A stretch of 48,709 nt of DNA from CAZYMF01 sp964648215 (GTDB lineage: Bacteria > Desulfobacterota > Binatia > HRBIN30 > JACQVA1): positions 1 to 48,709 of the forward strand of contig CAZYMF010000012.1 in the NCBI GenBank assembly GCA_964648215.1, read 5' to 3'. Positions 1 to 8,437 of the stretch are shown here, piece after piece (the first letter of the stretch is position 1; the number at the start of each line of letters is the position of its first letter). The notes beneath the pieces were generated by a model. That model did not search any database, was not told where the DNA came from, and saw nothing but the letters and a program-made list of their open reading frames with translations. The position numbers were made by a program, and so were the translations under genes.

Positions 1-1358
1 TCGAACCCGAGATAGAACGGTACCCCGGTCGCCGTCACGGCGATGGCGATGCCACATTCGAGTGGGCGGCCCCAGATCATCGCTCCGGCGATGCCGGCGT
101 TGGCCAGGAGATAGAGCGCCGGCACCGCGGGATAGCCCCAGGCGCGGTAGGGACGCGGTCTGTGCGGCTGCTTGCGGCGCAAGGTGTACAGCGCCGCGAC
201 GTCGGCCATGGTGGCCAGGACGATGGCGAAGGTGGTGTAGTCGAGCACGCTGGGGAAGCGGCGCAGGACGACGATCAGGGCGACCGCCGTCAGCCCCTGC
301 ACGGCGATGGCGACGTGGGGCGTGCGATGGCGCTCGTGGACGCGCTCGACGCCGCCGAAGAACAAGCCGTCGAGCGCCATCGCGTAGGCGATGCGCGGGC
401 CGACGAGGATCGTCGCGTTGAGGCAACCGACGATCGACGCCAGCACCAGCGCCGCCATGATCGCTCCGCCGCGGGCGCCGAACAGCGCCCGCGCCGCCGC
501 CTCGCCGACACGGACCTCGCCGCGCAGCTCGCCGATGGGCAGGGCGTAGAGGTAGACCGCGTTGATCAGCAGGTAGATGCCGGTGCAGATCGCCAGACCG
601 ACGAACAGCGAACGCGGCACGTTGCGTCCGGGATCGCGGATCTCGCTGGCGACGTACACCGAGGCGTTCCAGCCGAGATAGGAGAAGAGCACCGGCGACA
701 GCGCCAGACCGTAGCCGGCCAAGGGTACCTTCGCCTCGGCCACCGGGGCCACCAAGTGGGACAGGTGGCCGCTGCCGAGCAGCGGTCCCGCCACCGCCAG
801 GCCGACGAGCGCCGCGATCTTCAGGTAACCGGTGGCGTTGTTGAAGCGGGCGCCGGTGCGCACGCCGACGTAGTTGATCCACGAGGTCGCCACGGTGATA
901 CCGACCGCCGCGACCATCTTGCCGGTGGCGCCGAGGGCGATGAAATGATCCAGCCCTTCGGCGAAGCCGACGGCGAGCGTCGCCACCGTGCCGGCGTAGA
1001 TGACGAAGAACGACAGCCAGCCGACGAGAAAGCCGGCGAGGGGATGGTAGGCCTCGCGCAGGTAGACGTAGTCGCCGCCGGCGCGGGGATACATCGCTCC
1101 CAGCTCGGCGTTGGCCAGCGCCCCGGCGAGCGACAGTAGGCCGCCGACCAGCCACGCCCCCAGGAACAGGCCGGGTTGCGGAAGGATGTTGGCGACCGTG
1201 CCGGGGGTGAGGAAGATGCCGACGCCGATGACCGAGGACACCACCAGCATGGTGGCATCGGTCAATGTCAGCCCCCGCTCCAGACGGTCGAGTGGGTGCC
1301 GCTCGGGCTCAGAGGTCGTAGGCGCTCCGCATTGCGCGCTTGCGTATGCGAAGAGCAC
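1..1358 (-). CDS. APC-family amino acid permease, 3' end cut by window edge
   Basis: Inner-membrane transporter of the amino acid/polyamine/organocation superfamily, expected to move an amino acid or related amine. The reverse strand reads without a stop to position 1. Near the N-terminus it shows the glycine-rich first-helix motif VIGVGIFLTPG, then LGAMYPRAGGDYVYL typical of helices 2-3, followed by many hydrophobic stretches. The residues at the window edge still look like a late membrane helix, so only the C-terminal tail is missing. The start is uncertain: GTG at 1358 keeps the conserved LERGL stretch before helix 1, whereas TTG at 1265 loses it. It diverges from the amidohydrolase gene with 91 bases between them. 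The substrate cannot be read from the sequence. Confidence 0.85.
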   Translation of the reverse strand, partial: MLFAYASAQCGAPTTSEPERHPLDRLERGLTLTDATMLVVSSVIGVGIFLTPGTVANILPQPGLFLGAWLVGGLLSLAGALANAELGAMYPRAGGDYVYLREAYHPLAGFLVGWLSFFVIYAGTVATLAVGFAEGLDHFIALGATGKMVAAVGITVATSWINYVGVRTGARFNNATGYLKIAALVGLAVAGPLLGSGHLSHLVAPVAEAKVPLAGYGLALSPVLFSYLGWNASVYVASEIRDPGRNVPRSLFVGLAICTGIYLLINAVYLYALPIGELRGEVRVGEAAARALFGARGGAIMAALVLASIVGCLNATILVGPRIAYAMALDGLFFGGVERVHERHRTPHVAIAVQGLTAVALIVVLRRFPSVLDYTTFAIVLATMADVAALYTLRRKQPHRPRPYRAWGYPAVPALYLLANAGIAGAMIWGRPLECGIAIAVTATGVPFYLGF

Positions 1359-1449
1359 TGCCGACGTCAATCGACGACACCGTCGCGCTTGCCCGATCGC
1401 CGGCGTCCGCGCTACGGTGCCTGCGTTTCAGAACAAGCAGGAGGCGGGC

Positions 1450-3112
1450 GTGAAAGCTGATCTCGTGATCCGCGGAGGAACCGTTGTCGACGGCACGGGC
1501 GCTCCGGCGTTCGAGACCGACGTCGCCGTCACCGGGGACCGAATTACCGCCGTGGGCAAGTACGACGGCGCCGCCGCCGAGGTCATCGACGCCCGCGGCA
1601 AGATCGTCACCCCGGGCTTCGTCGACATCCACACGCACCTCGACGCGCAGATCACCTGGGACCCGCTCGGCTCGCCGTCGCACCTGCACGGCGTCACCTC
1701 GGTCATCGTCGGCAACTGCGGTGTCGGCTTCGCCCCCTGCAAGGAGAAGGACCGCGACTATCTCATGTTCCTCATGGAGGGAGTCGAGGACATCCCGCAG
1801 GCCGCCCTCAAGGCCGGGTTGCGTTGGGACTGGGAGACCTTCCCCGAGTACCTCGACGCGCTGGCGCGGCTGCCGCTCGGGTTGAACGTAGGCGCCCACT
1901 TGAGTCACGCGCCGCTGCGCGTCTACGCCATGGGCGAGCGCGGCGCCACCGACGCGCCCGCCACCGACGCGGAGCTGGCGCTGATGCGCCGGCACGTCCG
2001 CGAGGCGATGCAGGCCGGGGCGCTCGGCTTCGACACCGGCCGGACCACCATGCATCGCACGCCGGCGTGGGATCCCGTGCCGGGGACGTTCGCCGACCGC
2101 CGCGAGCTTTCCGCCATCGCCGGCGCCCTGGCCGAGGCGGGTGCCGGCATCCTGGAAGTGATCCCCTACGGCGGCGCCGGCGAGGACGCGGCCGGCTTCG
2201 AGCGCGAGTTCGAGTGGATGGTGCCGGTGGCGCGCGAAGCGAATCGTCCGATCAGCCTGTCGTTGATCCAGAACCTGAAGTACCCGGACATCTGGCGCGA
2301 GGTGCTGCGCCGCGCCGACGCGGCCACCGAGCAGGGTGCGCTCATCGTGCCGCAGGTGGCGGTGCGCAGCGTCGGCGTCCTGCTCGGTTTTGGATCTGCT
2401 CTATCACCACTCTCGCTCTTCCCGGCCGCGTTCGACCTGTTCGACAAGCCGGTCGACGAGCTACGCGTGCGGCTGCGCGATCCCGCGGTGCGGGCGAAGC
2501 TGATCGCCAGCCTGGCCGAGAGCAGCGGCGACATTCTCGGCGGCATGGCGCGCATCGAGCACGTCTTCCCGCTCGACGACAAGGGGGTGCTCGCCTACGA
2601 GACCGGCCCGAACAAGAGCGTCGTCGCCATCGGCGCCCGCTCCGGGAGGCACGCCGGCGAGGTAATGCTCGACCTGATCCTCGAGCACGACTTCCGCAAC
2701 TTCTTCTTGATCCCGCTCTACAACACCGACCTCGAGGCAGCGGGCGAGATGCTCTCGCATCCGCGCAGCACCATCGGCCTGGGCGACTCGGGGGCGCACA
2801 CCAGTCAGACCTCGGACGCCGGCTTCGCCACCTTCTTCCTCGCCTACTGGGCCCGGCACCGCAAGCTGGTGCCGCTGGAGCGCGCGATTCACAAGCTCAC
2901 CGGCGAGCTCGCCGAGATGTGGGGCCTGCGCGGGCGCGGCGTGCTGCGCGCCGGCGCCTACGCCGACGTCAACGTGATCGACTACGACCGGCTCGATCTC
3001 CGGCTACCCGAGGTCCGCCACGACCTCCCCGCCGGCGCCCCGCACTTTCATCAGGGCGCCGTCGGCTACAGCGCCACCATCGTGAACGGGCAGGTGCTCA
3101 TGCGCGACGGCG
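1450..3112 (+). CDS. N-acyl-D-amino-acid deacylase-type amidohydrolase, 3' end in assembly gap
   Basis: Zinc amidohydrolase of the D-aminoacylase/dihydroorotase group, hydrolysing an N-acyl or cyclic amide bond; the true substrate is unknown. Seen directly: N-terminal DLVIRGGTVVDGTG strand, metal-binding HTH in VDIHTHLDAQ, the GNCGVGFAPC loop characteristic of N-acyl-D-amino acid deacylases, a later histidine in GAHLSHAPLR, and the metal aspartate in GLGDSGAHTS. The GTG start at 1450 is set by a perfect AGGAGG at 1439-1444, five bases upstream. The frame is open to the gap at 3113; families of this type usually end about 20 residues after the VNGQVLMRDG strand, so most of the protein is present. 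A divergent permease upstream would fit uptake plus hydrolysis of an acylated amino acid (inference). Confidence 0.9.
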
Positions 3113-3212
3113 NNNNNNNNNNNNNNNNNNNNNNNNNNNNNNNNNNNNNNNNNNNNNNNNNNNNNNNNNNNNNNNNNNNNNNNNNNNNNNNNNNNNNNNN
3201 NNNNNNNNNNNN
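3113..3212. other. Assembly gap (100 N)
   Basis: Exactly 100 Ns, the conventional placeholder for a gap of unknown size. It hides the last residues of the amidohydrolase and the beginning of whatever ends at 3299. Confidence 0.98.
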
Positions 3213-3299
3213 CTCGAGTGGGACGTCACCCCGCTGCAGACCTTCGCCGCGCGCGCCAAGCACGAGCGCGGCGCGATGAAGAGGTTGAAGAAGCGGTAG
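3213..3299 (+). CDS. C-terminal fragment of an unidentified protein
   Basis: From the gap edge one frame reads about 28 residues to a TAG at 3297-3299, with a basic tail (AKHERGAMKRLKKR). The other two frames give arginine/serine-rich sequence typical of shadows. It does not look like the usual end of a D-aminoacylase, so it may be the tail of a separate gene lying mainly in the gap. No function can be assigned. It converges on the MgtC/DUF4010 gene, seven bases away. Confidence 0.4.
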   Translation, partial: LEWDVTPLQTFAARAKHERGAMKRLKKR

Positions 3300-3306
3300 A
3301 GGCGCG

Positions 3307-4656
3307 TCAGCCGAAGATTCCCGCCATCGCCGCGGCCACGCCGACAGTGGCGACCGCCAGGAGCACGAGGGCGGCGAAGGCGGGAAGGCTGTTGCGCCGG
3401 CCGGCGAAGACGACAGCGTAGGCGGCCTTGAGCAGATTGTTGGACGCCGCCGCGATGAGGATGGCGACGGTCATCGCGGTGGCAGCCATTCCCTGTACGC
3501 CACCCTGGGCGAGGCTCAGGACGAAAGGGTCGATGTCGGTCACGCCGACGATGGCCGCCAGCGAGTACACGCCGGCGTGACCGAAACGCGCCTTGGCCCA
3601 GGTGGAGCCGAGGGAGACGACGACGAACATGACGGCGAAGATGAAGGCGGCGCTCAGCTCCAGGGGGTTCCGTGGTTGCGCGAACGCCGCCCCGGTCGAC
3701 CGGCCGCGGCGAAGCCGCCCGTAACAGGCCGCTGCCAGTCCGGCACCGAGCGCACTGAGGCCCACCAGGCCGGGAGCCAGAACGCGGGCCAGAGGCAGAT
3801 TGAACACCGCCACCACCACCAGCACACGCAGGTACATCAGCGCCGTGGCCAGGACGATGCCGGCCTGGATGTCACCGACGGCGCCGGGATCCTCGCCCAC
3901 GCGCCGGGCCAGCACCACCGTCGTGGCGGTGGAGGAGTAGAGCCCGCCGAGCACCGCGGTCAGGAGCACGCCCCGCGCCGGCGAGACGTAGCGTTGCACC
4001 AGATAGCTTCCGTACGAGAGCGAGCTGACGACGACCACGGCGAGCCAGAGCTGGTGCGGCGTGATCTCGGTCAACGACGTCACCGGCTGGTCTGGCAGCA
4101 ACGGCAGGACGATCCCGGTGAGGACCAGGAACTTGCCGAAGGTGGCGATCTCGTCGAACGGGATGCGGCGCGCCAGCTGGTGCAGCGGCTCGCGCGCGCC
4201 GAGCAGCAGAACCGCGCTGACCGTCAGGCTGACGGTGATCCACGCCGGCTCGCGTAGCGCCGTCGGGCCGATCAGGTAGGCGAGGAGATTGCACACCGGG
4301 CCCATCAGCCCGGCGCCGCCACCGGCTTCCGCCGTCGGCGCGGCGGACTCCTCGGCGGTTGCGGCGACGGCCTCCGATCGTTCCCAGGTGACGTGGGATC
4401 GATACCAGGCGTAGAGCCACGCCCCGAGGACGGCGAGCCCGGCGACGAACGCCAGGCCGTATGCCGGCTCGACCAGGTACAGCCCCGCGCCCAGAAGAGC
4501 CAGCAGCGGAAACGTCCGCACGCCTCCCGGGCGTCTCAGCCCGCGCCGGGCGTAGAAGTCCTCGTAGGCCAGGCCGAAGAAGAAGGAGAGTCCCAACAGG
4601 AGGGCGAGATTCTGCGCGGAAACGTTCGGTGGCACGGGCTGAGTCTCCAGCGTCAC
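3307..4656 (-). CDS. MgtC/SapB-like membrane protein with DUF4010 domain
   Basis: Polytopic inner-membrane protein of 449 residues. An N-terminal MgtC-like helix (LALLLGLSFFFGLAYEDFYAR) is followed by a second pair of helices, a charged, alanine-rich linker at about 95-115, then a long C-terminal DUF4010 region recognised by YSSTATTVVLARR, NPLELSAAFIFA and VTDIDPFVLSL. Family members are full-length at about 400-450 residues. Function is not established; MgtC relatives affect magnesium and acid homeostasis, but that should not be transferred directly. The start is GTG at 4656 without an obvious Shine-Dalgarno sequence, so a start a few codons later is possible. It diverges from the SDR gene at 4838 across 181 bases. 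Confidence 0.85.
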   Translation of the reverse strand: MTLETQPVPPNVSAQNLALLLGLSFFFGLAYEDFYARRGLRRPGGVRTFPLLALLGAGLYLVEPAYGLAFVAGLAVLGAWLYAWYRSHVTWERSEAVAATAEESAAPTAEAGGGAGLMGPVCNLLAYLIGPTALREPAWITVSLTVSAVLLLGAREPLHQLARRIPFDEIATFGKFLVLTGIVLPLLPDQPVTSLTEITPHQLWLAVVVVSSLSYGSYLVQRYVSPARGVLLTAVLGGLYSSTATTVVLARRVGEDPGAVGDIQAGIVLATALMYLRVLVVVAVFNLPLARVLAPGLVGLSALGAGLAAACYGRLRRGRSTGAAFAQPRNPLELSAAFIFAVMFVVVSLGSTWAKARFGHAGVYSLAAIVGVTDIDPFVLSLAQGGVQGMAATAMTVAILIAAASNNLLKAAYAVVFAGRRNSLPAFAALVLLAVATVGVAAAMAGIFG

Positions 4657-4837
4657 AGCGGGCAGGCGCTATCTGCAATCCTAGTGGAAAAGTCGGTCTC
4701 CGGCGATGGGGTAAAGGCCGCTCGTTGGCTCGTTCCGGCAAGGTCCGCCCCCACCGAGCGGGAGACAACACGCCGAGGCGGGCGGGGCTTGCTTCGGCCG
4801 TGTCCCCCGTGCTTTGAGGCGGGCCGGCGAACGACGG

Positions 4838-5644
4838 ATGGACGTGTTTGCAGACAAGGTTGCGGTCGTCACCGGCGGCGCGTCAGGGATCGGGCGTGCC
4901 GTCGGGGCCGCGCTCGCTCGTCGCGGCGGTCGCGTGGTGCTCGCCGACGTCAACGGGGCGCAAGCGGAAGCGACGGCCGCCGAGATCGGAGGCGAAGCGG
5001 CGGCGCTCGACGTGCGCGACGCCGCTGCCGTCGAAGCTCTGCTCGACAAAACGGCGCAGACCTACGGCCGCATCGACTACCTGTTCAACAACGCCGGGAT
5101 CGCGATCCTCGGCGCCGCCCGCGAGATGACGCTGGCCGACTGGAACGCGCTGGTCGACATCAATCTGCGCGGCGTCATTCACGGCGTCGCAGCGGCCTAC
5201 CCGCTGATGATCCGTCAGGGATTCGGCCACATCGTCAACACCGCCTCGATCGCCGGTTTGGCGCCGACCCCGGGCGCGGTGGGCTACGCCACCACCAAGC
5301 ACGCGGTGGTCGGCCTGTCGATCTCGCTGCGCGAGGAAGCGGACGCGTTCGGCGTCAAGGTCAGCGTCGTCTGCCCCGGGCTGATCGACACGCCGATCAA
5401 GCACAGCGCCAAGCTGCTCAACACCGATAGCGAAACCTTGTTCCGGAGTCTTCCGGTGAAGCTGTACCCGGCCGAGCGCTGCGCCGAGGACATCCTGCGC
5501 GGCGTCGCCCGCAACCGCGCCATCATTCCGATCACCGGCGGCGCCAGCCTGGTGTGGCGTCTCTATCGCCTGCTCCCCGGTCTGACCACCCGCCTGATCC
5601 GGTTCGGCATCATGCGCAGCCCGGTCCTCGGCCCGCGTCGTTGA
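4838..5644 (+). CDS. SDR-family NAD(P)-dependent oxidoreductase
   Basis: Classical short-chain dehydrogenase/reductase, 268 residues, oxidising or reducing an unknown alcohol/ketone with NAD(P)(H). Visible motifs in order: TGGASGIG cofactor loop near the N-terminus, LDVRDAAA, the NNAG motif, catalytic serine in NTASIAG, and YATTKHA holding the YxxxK catalytic pair. The C-terminus carries a hydrophobic patch after the catalytic domain (WRLYRLLPGL), as in many membrane-associated lipid-acting SDRs. ATG at 4838 begins the usual MDVFADKVAVVTGG; an upstream TTG at 4814 is less likely. It stands alone, with a repeat-rich gap downstream. Confidence 0.9.
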   Translation: MDVFADKVAVVTGGASGIGRAVGAALARRGGRVVLADVNGAQAEATAAEIGGEAAALDVRDAAAVEALLDKTAQTYGRIDYLFNNAGIAILGAAREMTLADWNALVDINLRGVIHGVAAAYPLMIRQGFGHIVNTASIAGLAPTPGAVGYATTKHAVVGLSISLREEADAFGVKVSVVCPGLIDTPIKHSAKLLNTDSETLFRSLPVKLYPAERCAEDILRGVARNRAIIPITGGASLVWRLYRLLPGLTTRLIRFGIMRSPVLGPRR

Positions 5645-5750
5645 GCCTCGGCCTCATTGGTCCGTTTTTCATCTTCCGGTTTCCGGCTTCGAAGATCGGA
5701 TGGGTAGGAGTCGCGGTGCCGCAGCCGACCCAGGGGCCTCCCGCCCCTCG

Positions 5751-5859
5751 GTCATTCCCGCAATCTTCTGGCGGGAATCCATGCGTAAAGCGTGCTGCGC
5801 CGAGCGCTGTCGCGGCCATCTCTCCGGATGGATCCCGGCCTGAAGATTGCCGGGATGAC
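5751..5859. repeat. REP-like inverted pair of hairpins (BIME-like)
   Basis: The 372-base spacer 5645-6016 has no gene; its main content is this pair. The left copy (5751-5782) and the reverse complement of the right copy (5828-5859) agree at 27 of 32 positions. Each copy folds alone into an 8-bp stem: ATTCCCGC/GCGGGAAT on the left, ATCCCGGC/GCCGGGAT on the right. Of the five differences, four form two compensated base pairs and one is in the loop. Spacer between copies is 45 bases. Confidence 0.8.
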
Positions 5860-6016
5860 GGACGATGGGGGACAAGGAGTGAAAGGGCAGCCCGATCGCT
5901 GGTCACTTTCATCCCTCTCGGGCAAAGCCACCGGCTTCGCGACGACTGTTTCCTGTTTCTCATTCCCCCCCGGCGCCCCCCTGGATAACCCCACCGCCGC
6001 GTGCGATTCTCCCGTG

Positions 6017-7240
6017 ATGGCCGCTGCCCGCTCGTTCTTCGCCACCACCGCCAAGGGCATGGAGGAGCTGCTCGCCGCCGAGCTGCGCGGCATCGGGGCG
6101 GAGGAAGCCACGGTCGGTCGCGCCGGCGTGTCGTTCCAAGGCTCGCTGGAAACCGCCTACAGCGCCTGCCTGTGGTCGCGCGTCGCCAACCGGGTGCTGC
6201 TGCCGCTGGCGTCGTTCCCGGCGCCCACTCCGGAGGCTCTCTACGCCGGCGTGCGCACCATCCGGTGGCTGGATCACATCGGAACGGGCGGCACCCTGGC
6301 GGTGGATTTCGCCACCTCGCGCTCCGCCATCACGCATTCGCACTTCGGCGCGCTGAAGACCAAGGACGCCGTCGTCGACCAGCTCCGCGATCAGACCGGA
6401 ACGCGCCCGTCGGTTGCGGTGGAGCGACCCGACGTCCGGGTGAACGTCTACCTCCACGACGATCGCGCCACGGTCAGCATCGATCTCTCGGGAGAGAGCC
6501 AGCACCGCCGCAGCTACCGCGAGCGCGGCGGCGTCGCCCCGCTCAAGGAAAACCTCGCCGCCGCGGTGCTGTTGCTGGCGCAGTGGCCGCAGCTGGCGCG
6601 CGCCGGCGCGCCGCTGATCGACCCGATGTGCGGCTCGGGAACGCTGCCGATCGAGGCCGCGCTGATGGCGGCCGACGTCGCCCCCGGCCGCGCGCGGACG
6701 TACTTCGGATTCCTCGGTTGGAAAGGGCACGAGCCGGCCTCGTGGCAGCGGCTGTTGCAGGAGGCGGAAGAGCGCGAGATCCGCGACCCGCGGCGGCTGC
6801 CGCCGATTCGCGGCTACGACGCCGATGCCGCGGCGGTGCGCGGCGCTCTCGCCAACGTCGAGCGCGCCGGCTTGCGCGGCAGGGTCCACATCGAGAAGCG
6901 CGCCCTCGCCGACTGCGAGCCGATCACGGCACGCGTCGAAGGCGAGGTCCGCGGCCTGCTGGTGACCAACCCGCCGTACGGCGCGCGTCTGGGAAACAGC
7001 GAGAAGCTGGCGGAGCTCTACGCCACCCTGGGGGATACGCTGCGGCGCAAGTTCATGGGCTGGACCGCTTACGTGCTCGCCGGCAACGTCGGTCTGGCCA
7101 AACGCATCGGCCTGCGCGCCGCCCGCCGCCACGTGCTGTACAACGGCGCCATCGAGTGCCGCCTGCTCGCCTTCCCGATCTCACCCAACCCGGTGCGCGA
7201 GAAACGAGGGCCGCATTGGCGCCAGGGCGTGCGACAGTAG
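6017..7240 (+). CDS. THUMP-domain class I rRNA methyltransferase (RlmL-N/Trm-like)
   Basis: SAM-dependent guanine-N2 methyltransferase acting on 23S rRNA by family. Residues 1-60 match the N-terminal ferredoxin-like segment (FFATTAKGMEELLAAEL), then a THUMP region containing the RPDVRVNVYLHDD strand typical of RlmL proteins, and SGESQHRRSYR before the catalytic domain. The Rossmann domain shows the SAM loop DPMCGSGTLPIEAAL and the catalytic NPPYGARLG. At 407 residues it corresponds to the RlmL half only; the RlmK half fused in Escherichia coli is absent. ATG at 6017 is chosen because the upstream in-frame extension is repeat DNA. It is transcribed alone, followed by a repeat-containing spacer. 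Confidence 0.9.
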   Translation: MAAARSFFATTAKGMEELLAAELRGIGAEEATVGRAGVSFQGSLETAYSACLWSRVANRVLLPLASFPAPTPEALYAGVRTIRWLDHIGTGGTLAVDFATSRSAITHSHFGALKTKDAVVDQLRDQTGTRPSVAVERPDVRVNVYLHDDRATVSIDLSGESQHRRSYRERGGVAPLKENLAAAVLLLAQWPQLARAGAPLIDPMCGSGTLPIEAALMAADVAPGRARTYFGFLGWKGHEPASWQRLLQEAEEREIRDPRRLPPIRGYDADAAAVRGALANVERAGLRGRVHIEKRALADCEPITARVEGEVRGLLVTNPPYGARLGNSEKLAELYATLGDTLRRKFMGWTAYVLAGNVGLAKRIGLRAARRHVLYNGAIECRLLAFPISPNPVREKRGPHWRQGVRQ

Positions 7241-7309
7241 TGTCGTGTCTCAGGAGGACAAGCGACGCGACGCAAAGCGCGAAGATACGTTCGAAACCAA
7301 GTGCCCTGG

Positions 7310-7347
7310 CCCCCTCACCCTGACCCTTCTCTCCCGGAGGGAGAGGG
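7310..7347. repeat. Short dispersed repeat with CTCTCCC..GGGAGAG hairpin
   Basis: A CCCCCTCACCCTGACCC lead followed by a small palindrome (TTCTCTCCCGGAGGGAGAG). A second copy with the same lead and orientation lies at 23463-23500. Repeats of this look are widespread in GC-rich proteobacterial spacers. It sits between the methyltransferase stop and the SCP2 gene stop (convergent), where it could act in transcript ending (inference). Confidence 0.6.
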
Positions 7348-7395
7348 AACCTCTATGCGCATGATCCCGCTACTTACGAGACGCGGCACGAGCGG

Positions 7396-7848
7396 CTACG
7401 CAGCTGCGTAGGGCGGGCGGCCGAGCGGCCACTCGGTGTTCACCTGGTGGCCGTAGAGGTCGATCGCGAGCTTGACCGCGTCGGCGTTCTCCATCAGGAA
7501 GCGCATGTCGCCCCGCACCTTGATCTCGCCGCGCAGGCCCGACTTGATCGGGTCCGTCTGACCGGCGGCGACTCCCTCCCAGACCGTGGCCGGCGCGGTG
7601 AAGCGAAAGTTGAGACCTTTGCCGTCGTGGCGCTCGGGCAGCGGCCGGAACTCGACCACTCGGCCGTTTTCGAACGCCAGCAGAAAGTAGAGCGCGCCGT
7701 CCTTCGGCACGTACGGCGAGACGCCGTCGCCGATCACCTCCAGGGAGAAGACGATGCGCTTCTGGGACAGCATCTTGCCGAGCTGCTCCGCCCCGTTGAT
7801 GAGCTGCTTCATGTCTTCGTACCAGGCGTCTGAGTAGATGACCGACAT
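7396..7848 (-). CDS. SCP2 sterol-binding-fold protein
   Basis: Small soluble protein of 150 residues with the sterol carrier protein 2 fold, which binds lipids or acyl chains in a hydrophobic tunnel. Supporting features are the APATVWEGVAAGQTDPIKSGL helix followed by GEIKVRGDMRFLMENADA, the arrangement seen in bacterial SCP2-domain proteins. ATG at 7848 is preceded by GGAAGGAGATCC, a good Shine-Dalgarno sequence. It is last in a reverse-strand run with the membrane-anchored SCP2-like gene (35 bases upstream) and two FAD oxidoreductases, so it may deliver or hold the lipid substrate of those enzymes (inference). Confidence 0.75.
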   Translation of the reverse strand: MSVIYSDAWYEDMKQLINGAEQLGKMLSQKRIVFSLEVIGDGVSPYVPKDGALYFLLAFENGRVVEFRPLPERHDGKGLNFRFTAPATVWEGVAAGQTDPIKSGLRGEIKVRGDMRFLMENADAVKLAIDLYGHQVNTEWPLGRPPYAAA

Positions 7849-7883
7849 CGGATCTCCTTCCAGAAGAGTCGAGGCTTCACCCG

Positions 7884-8396
7884 TCACGGGTTGGCGGTGA
7901 CGTACCAGTAGAGGGCGGCAGCGGTGGCGATGGCGAGCGCGGCGCCGGCCCACAGCCGGCGAGCGCGAGCGGCGCGACGCGCGTCGCCGTCGATCTGCAT
8001 GAAGCGGAGCATGCCGAGGAGAAAGGGCAGTTGCTGAACGGAGAACCGGATCTTCAGCTTGCGCTGCGCCAGCAGCCGAAATGGATTGTCCTGGCCCGAG
8101 GTGAGATGGGCGATGGTGAGGAAGTCGCCGCTGATCGCGGCCTCGCCCGCGCCGGGGCTGCCGCAGTCGTGCAGCTCGACCCGGTCGCGGCCGAAGGTGA
8201 TGCGCACGCACACATCCTCGTCTTCGGCGGAACGAAACACGACCCGGCCCGACAGCCGGCGCGCTTGCCGCGCCTTGCGCGCGGAGACCGCTATCGTCTG
8301 CTCGATGAACTGCTGCAGCATGTCCGCCAGCCCGCTCGCCTGCTCGCCGTTCGCGAGGACCACGGGGATTGCCTCGCCGCTCGCCTCACCCGTCAC
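7884..8396 (-). CDS. SCP2-like protein with C-terminal membrane anchor
   Basis: 170-residue protein. The middle (about 45-130) has the SCP2-like order of strands, ending in AAISGDFLTIAHLTSGQDNPF and a hydrophobic helix QQLPFLLGMLRFMQ. The C-terminus has a basic stretch (RRAARARR) followed by one hydrophobic segment (AGAALAIATAAALYWYV), which looks like a tail anchor with the bulk of the protein cytoplasmic. GTG at 8396 is the start that places it 41 bases behind the FAD oxidoreductase stop. Recognition of the SCP2 fold is by pattern only. Together with the next gene it makes a soluble/anchored pair, consistent with handing a lipid between membrane and enzymes. Confidence 0.6.
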   Translation of the reverse strand: MTGEASGEAIPVVLANGEQASGLADMLQQFIEQTIAVSARKARQARRLSGRVVFRSAEDEDVCVRITFGRDRVELHDCGSPGAGEAAISGDFLTIAHLTSGQDNPFRLLAQRKLKIRFSVQQLPFLLGMLRFMQIDGDARRAARARRLWAGAALAIATAAALYWYVTANP

Positions 8397-8437
8397 GATT
8401 CACCGCCGGTCCCGACGCACCGCGCACGCTCCTCGAA

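Noticed and set aside
162..1139. Long forward frame over the first kilobase
   Set aside because: Low-complexity Arg/Gly/Asp-rich shadow of the reverse-strand permease, which has proper family motifs.
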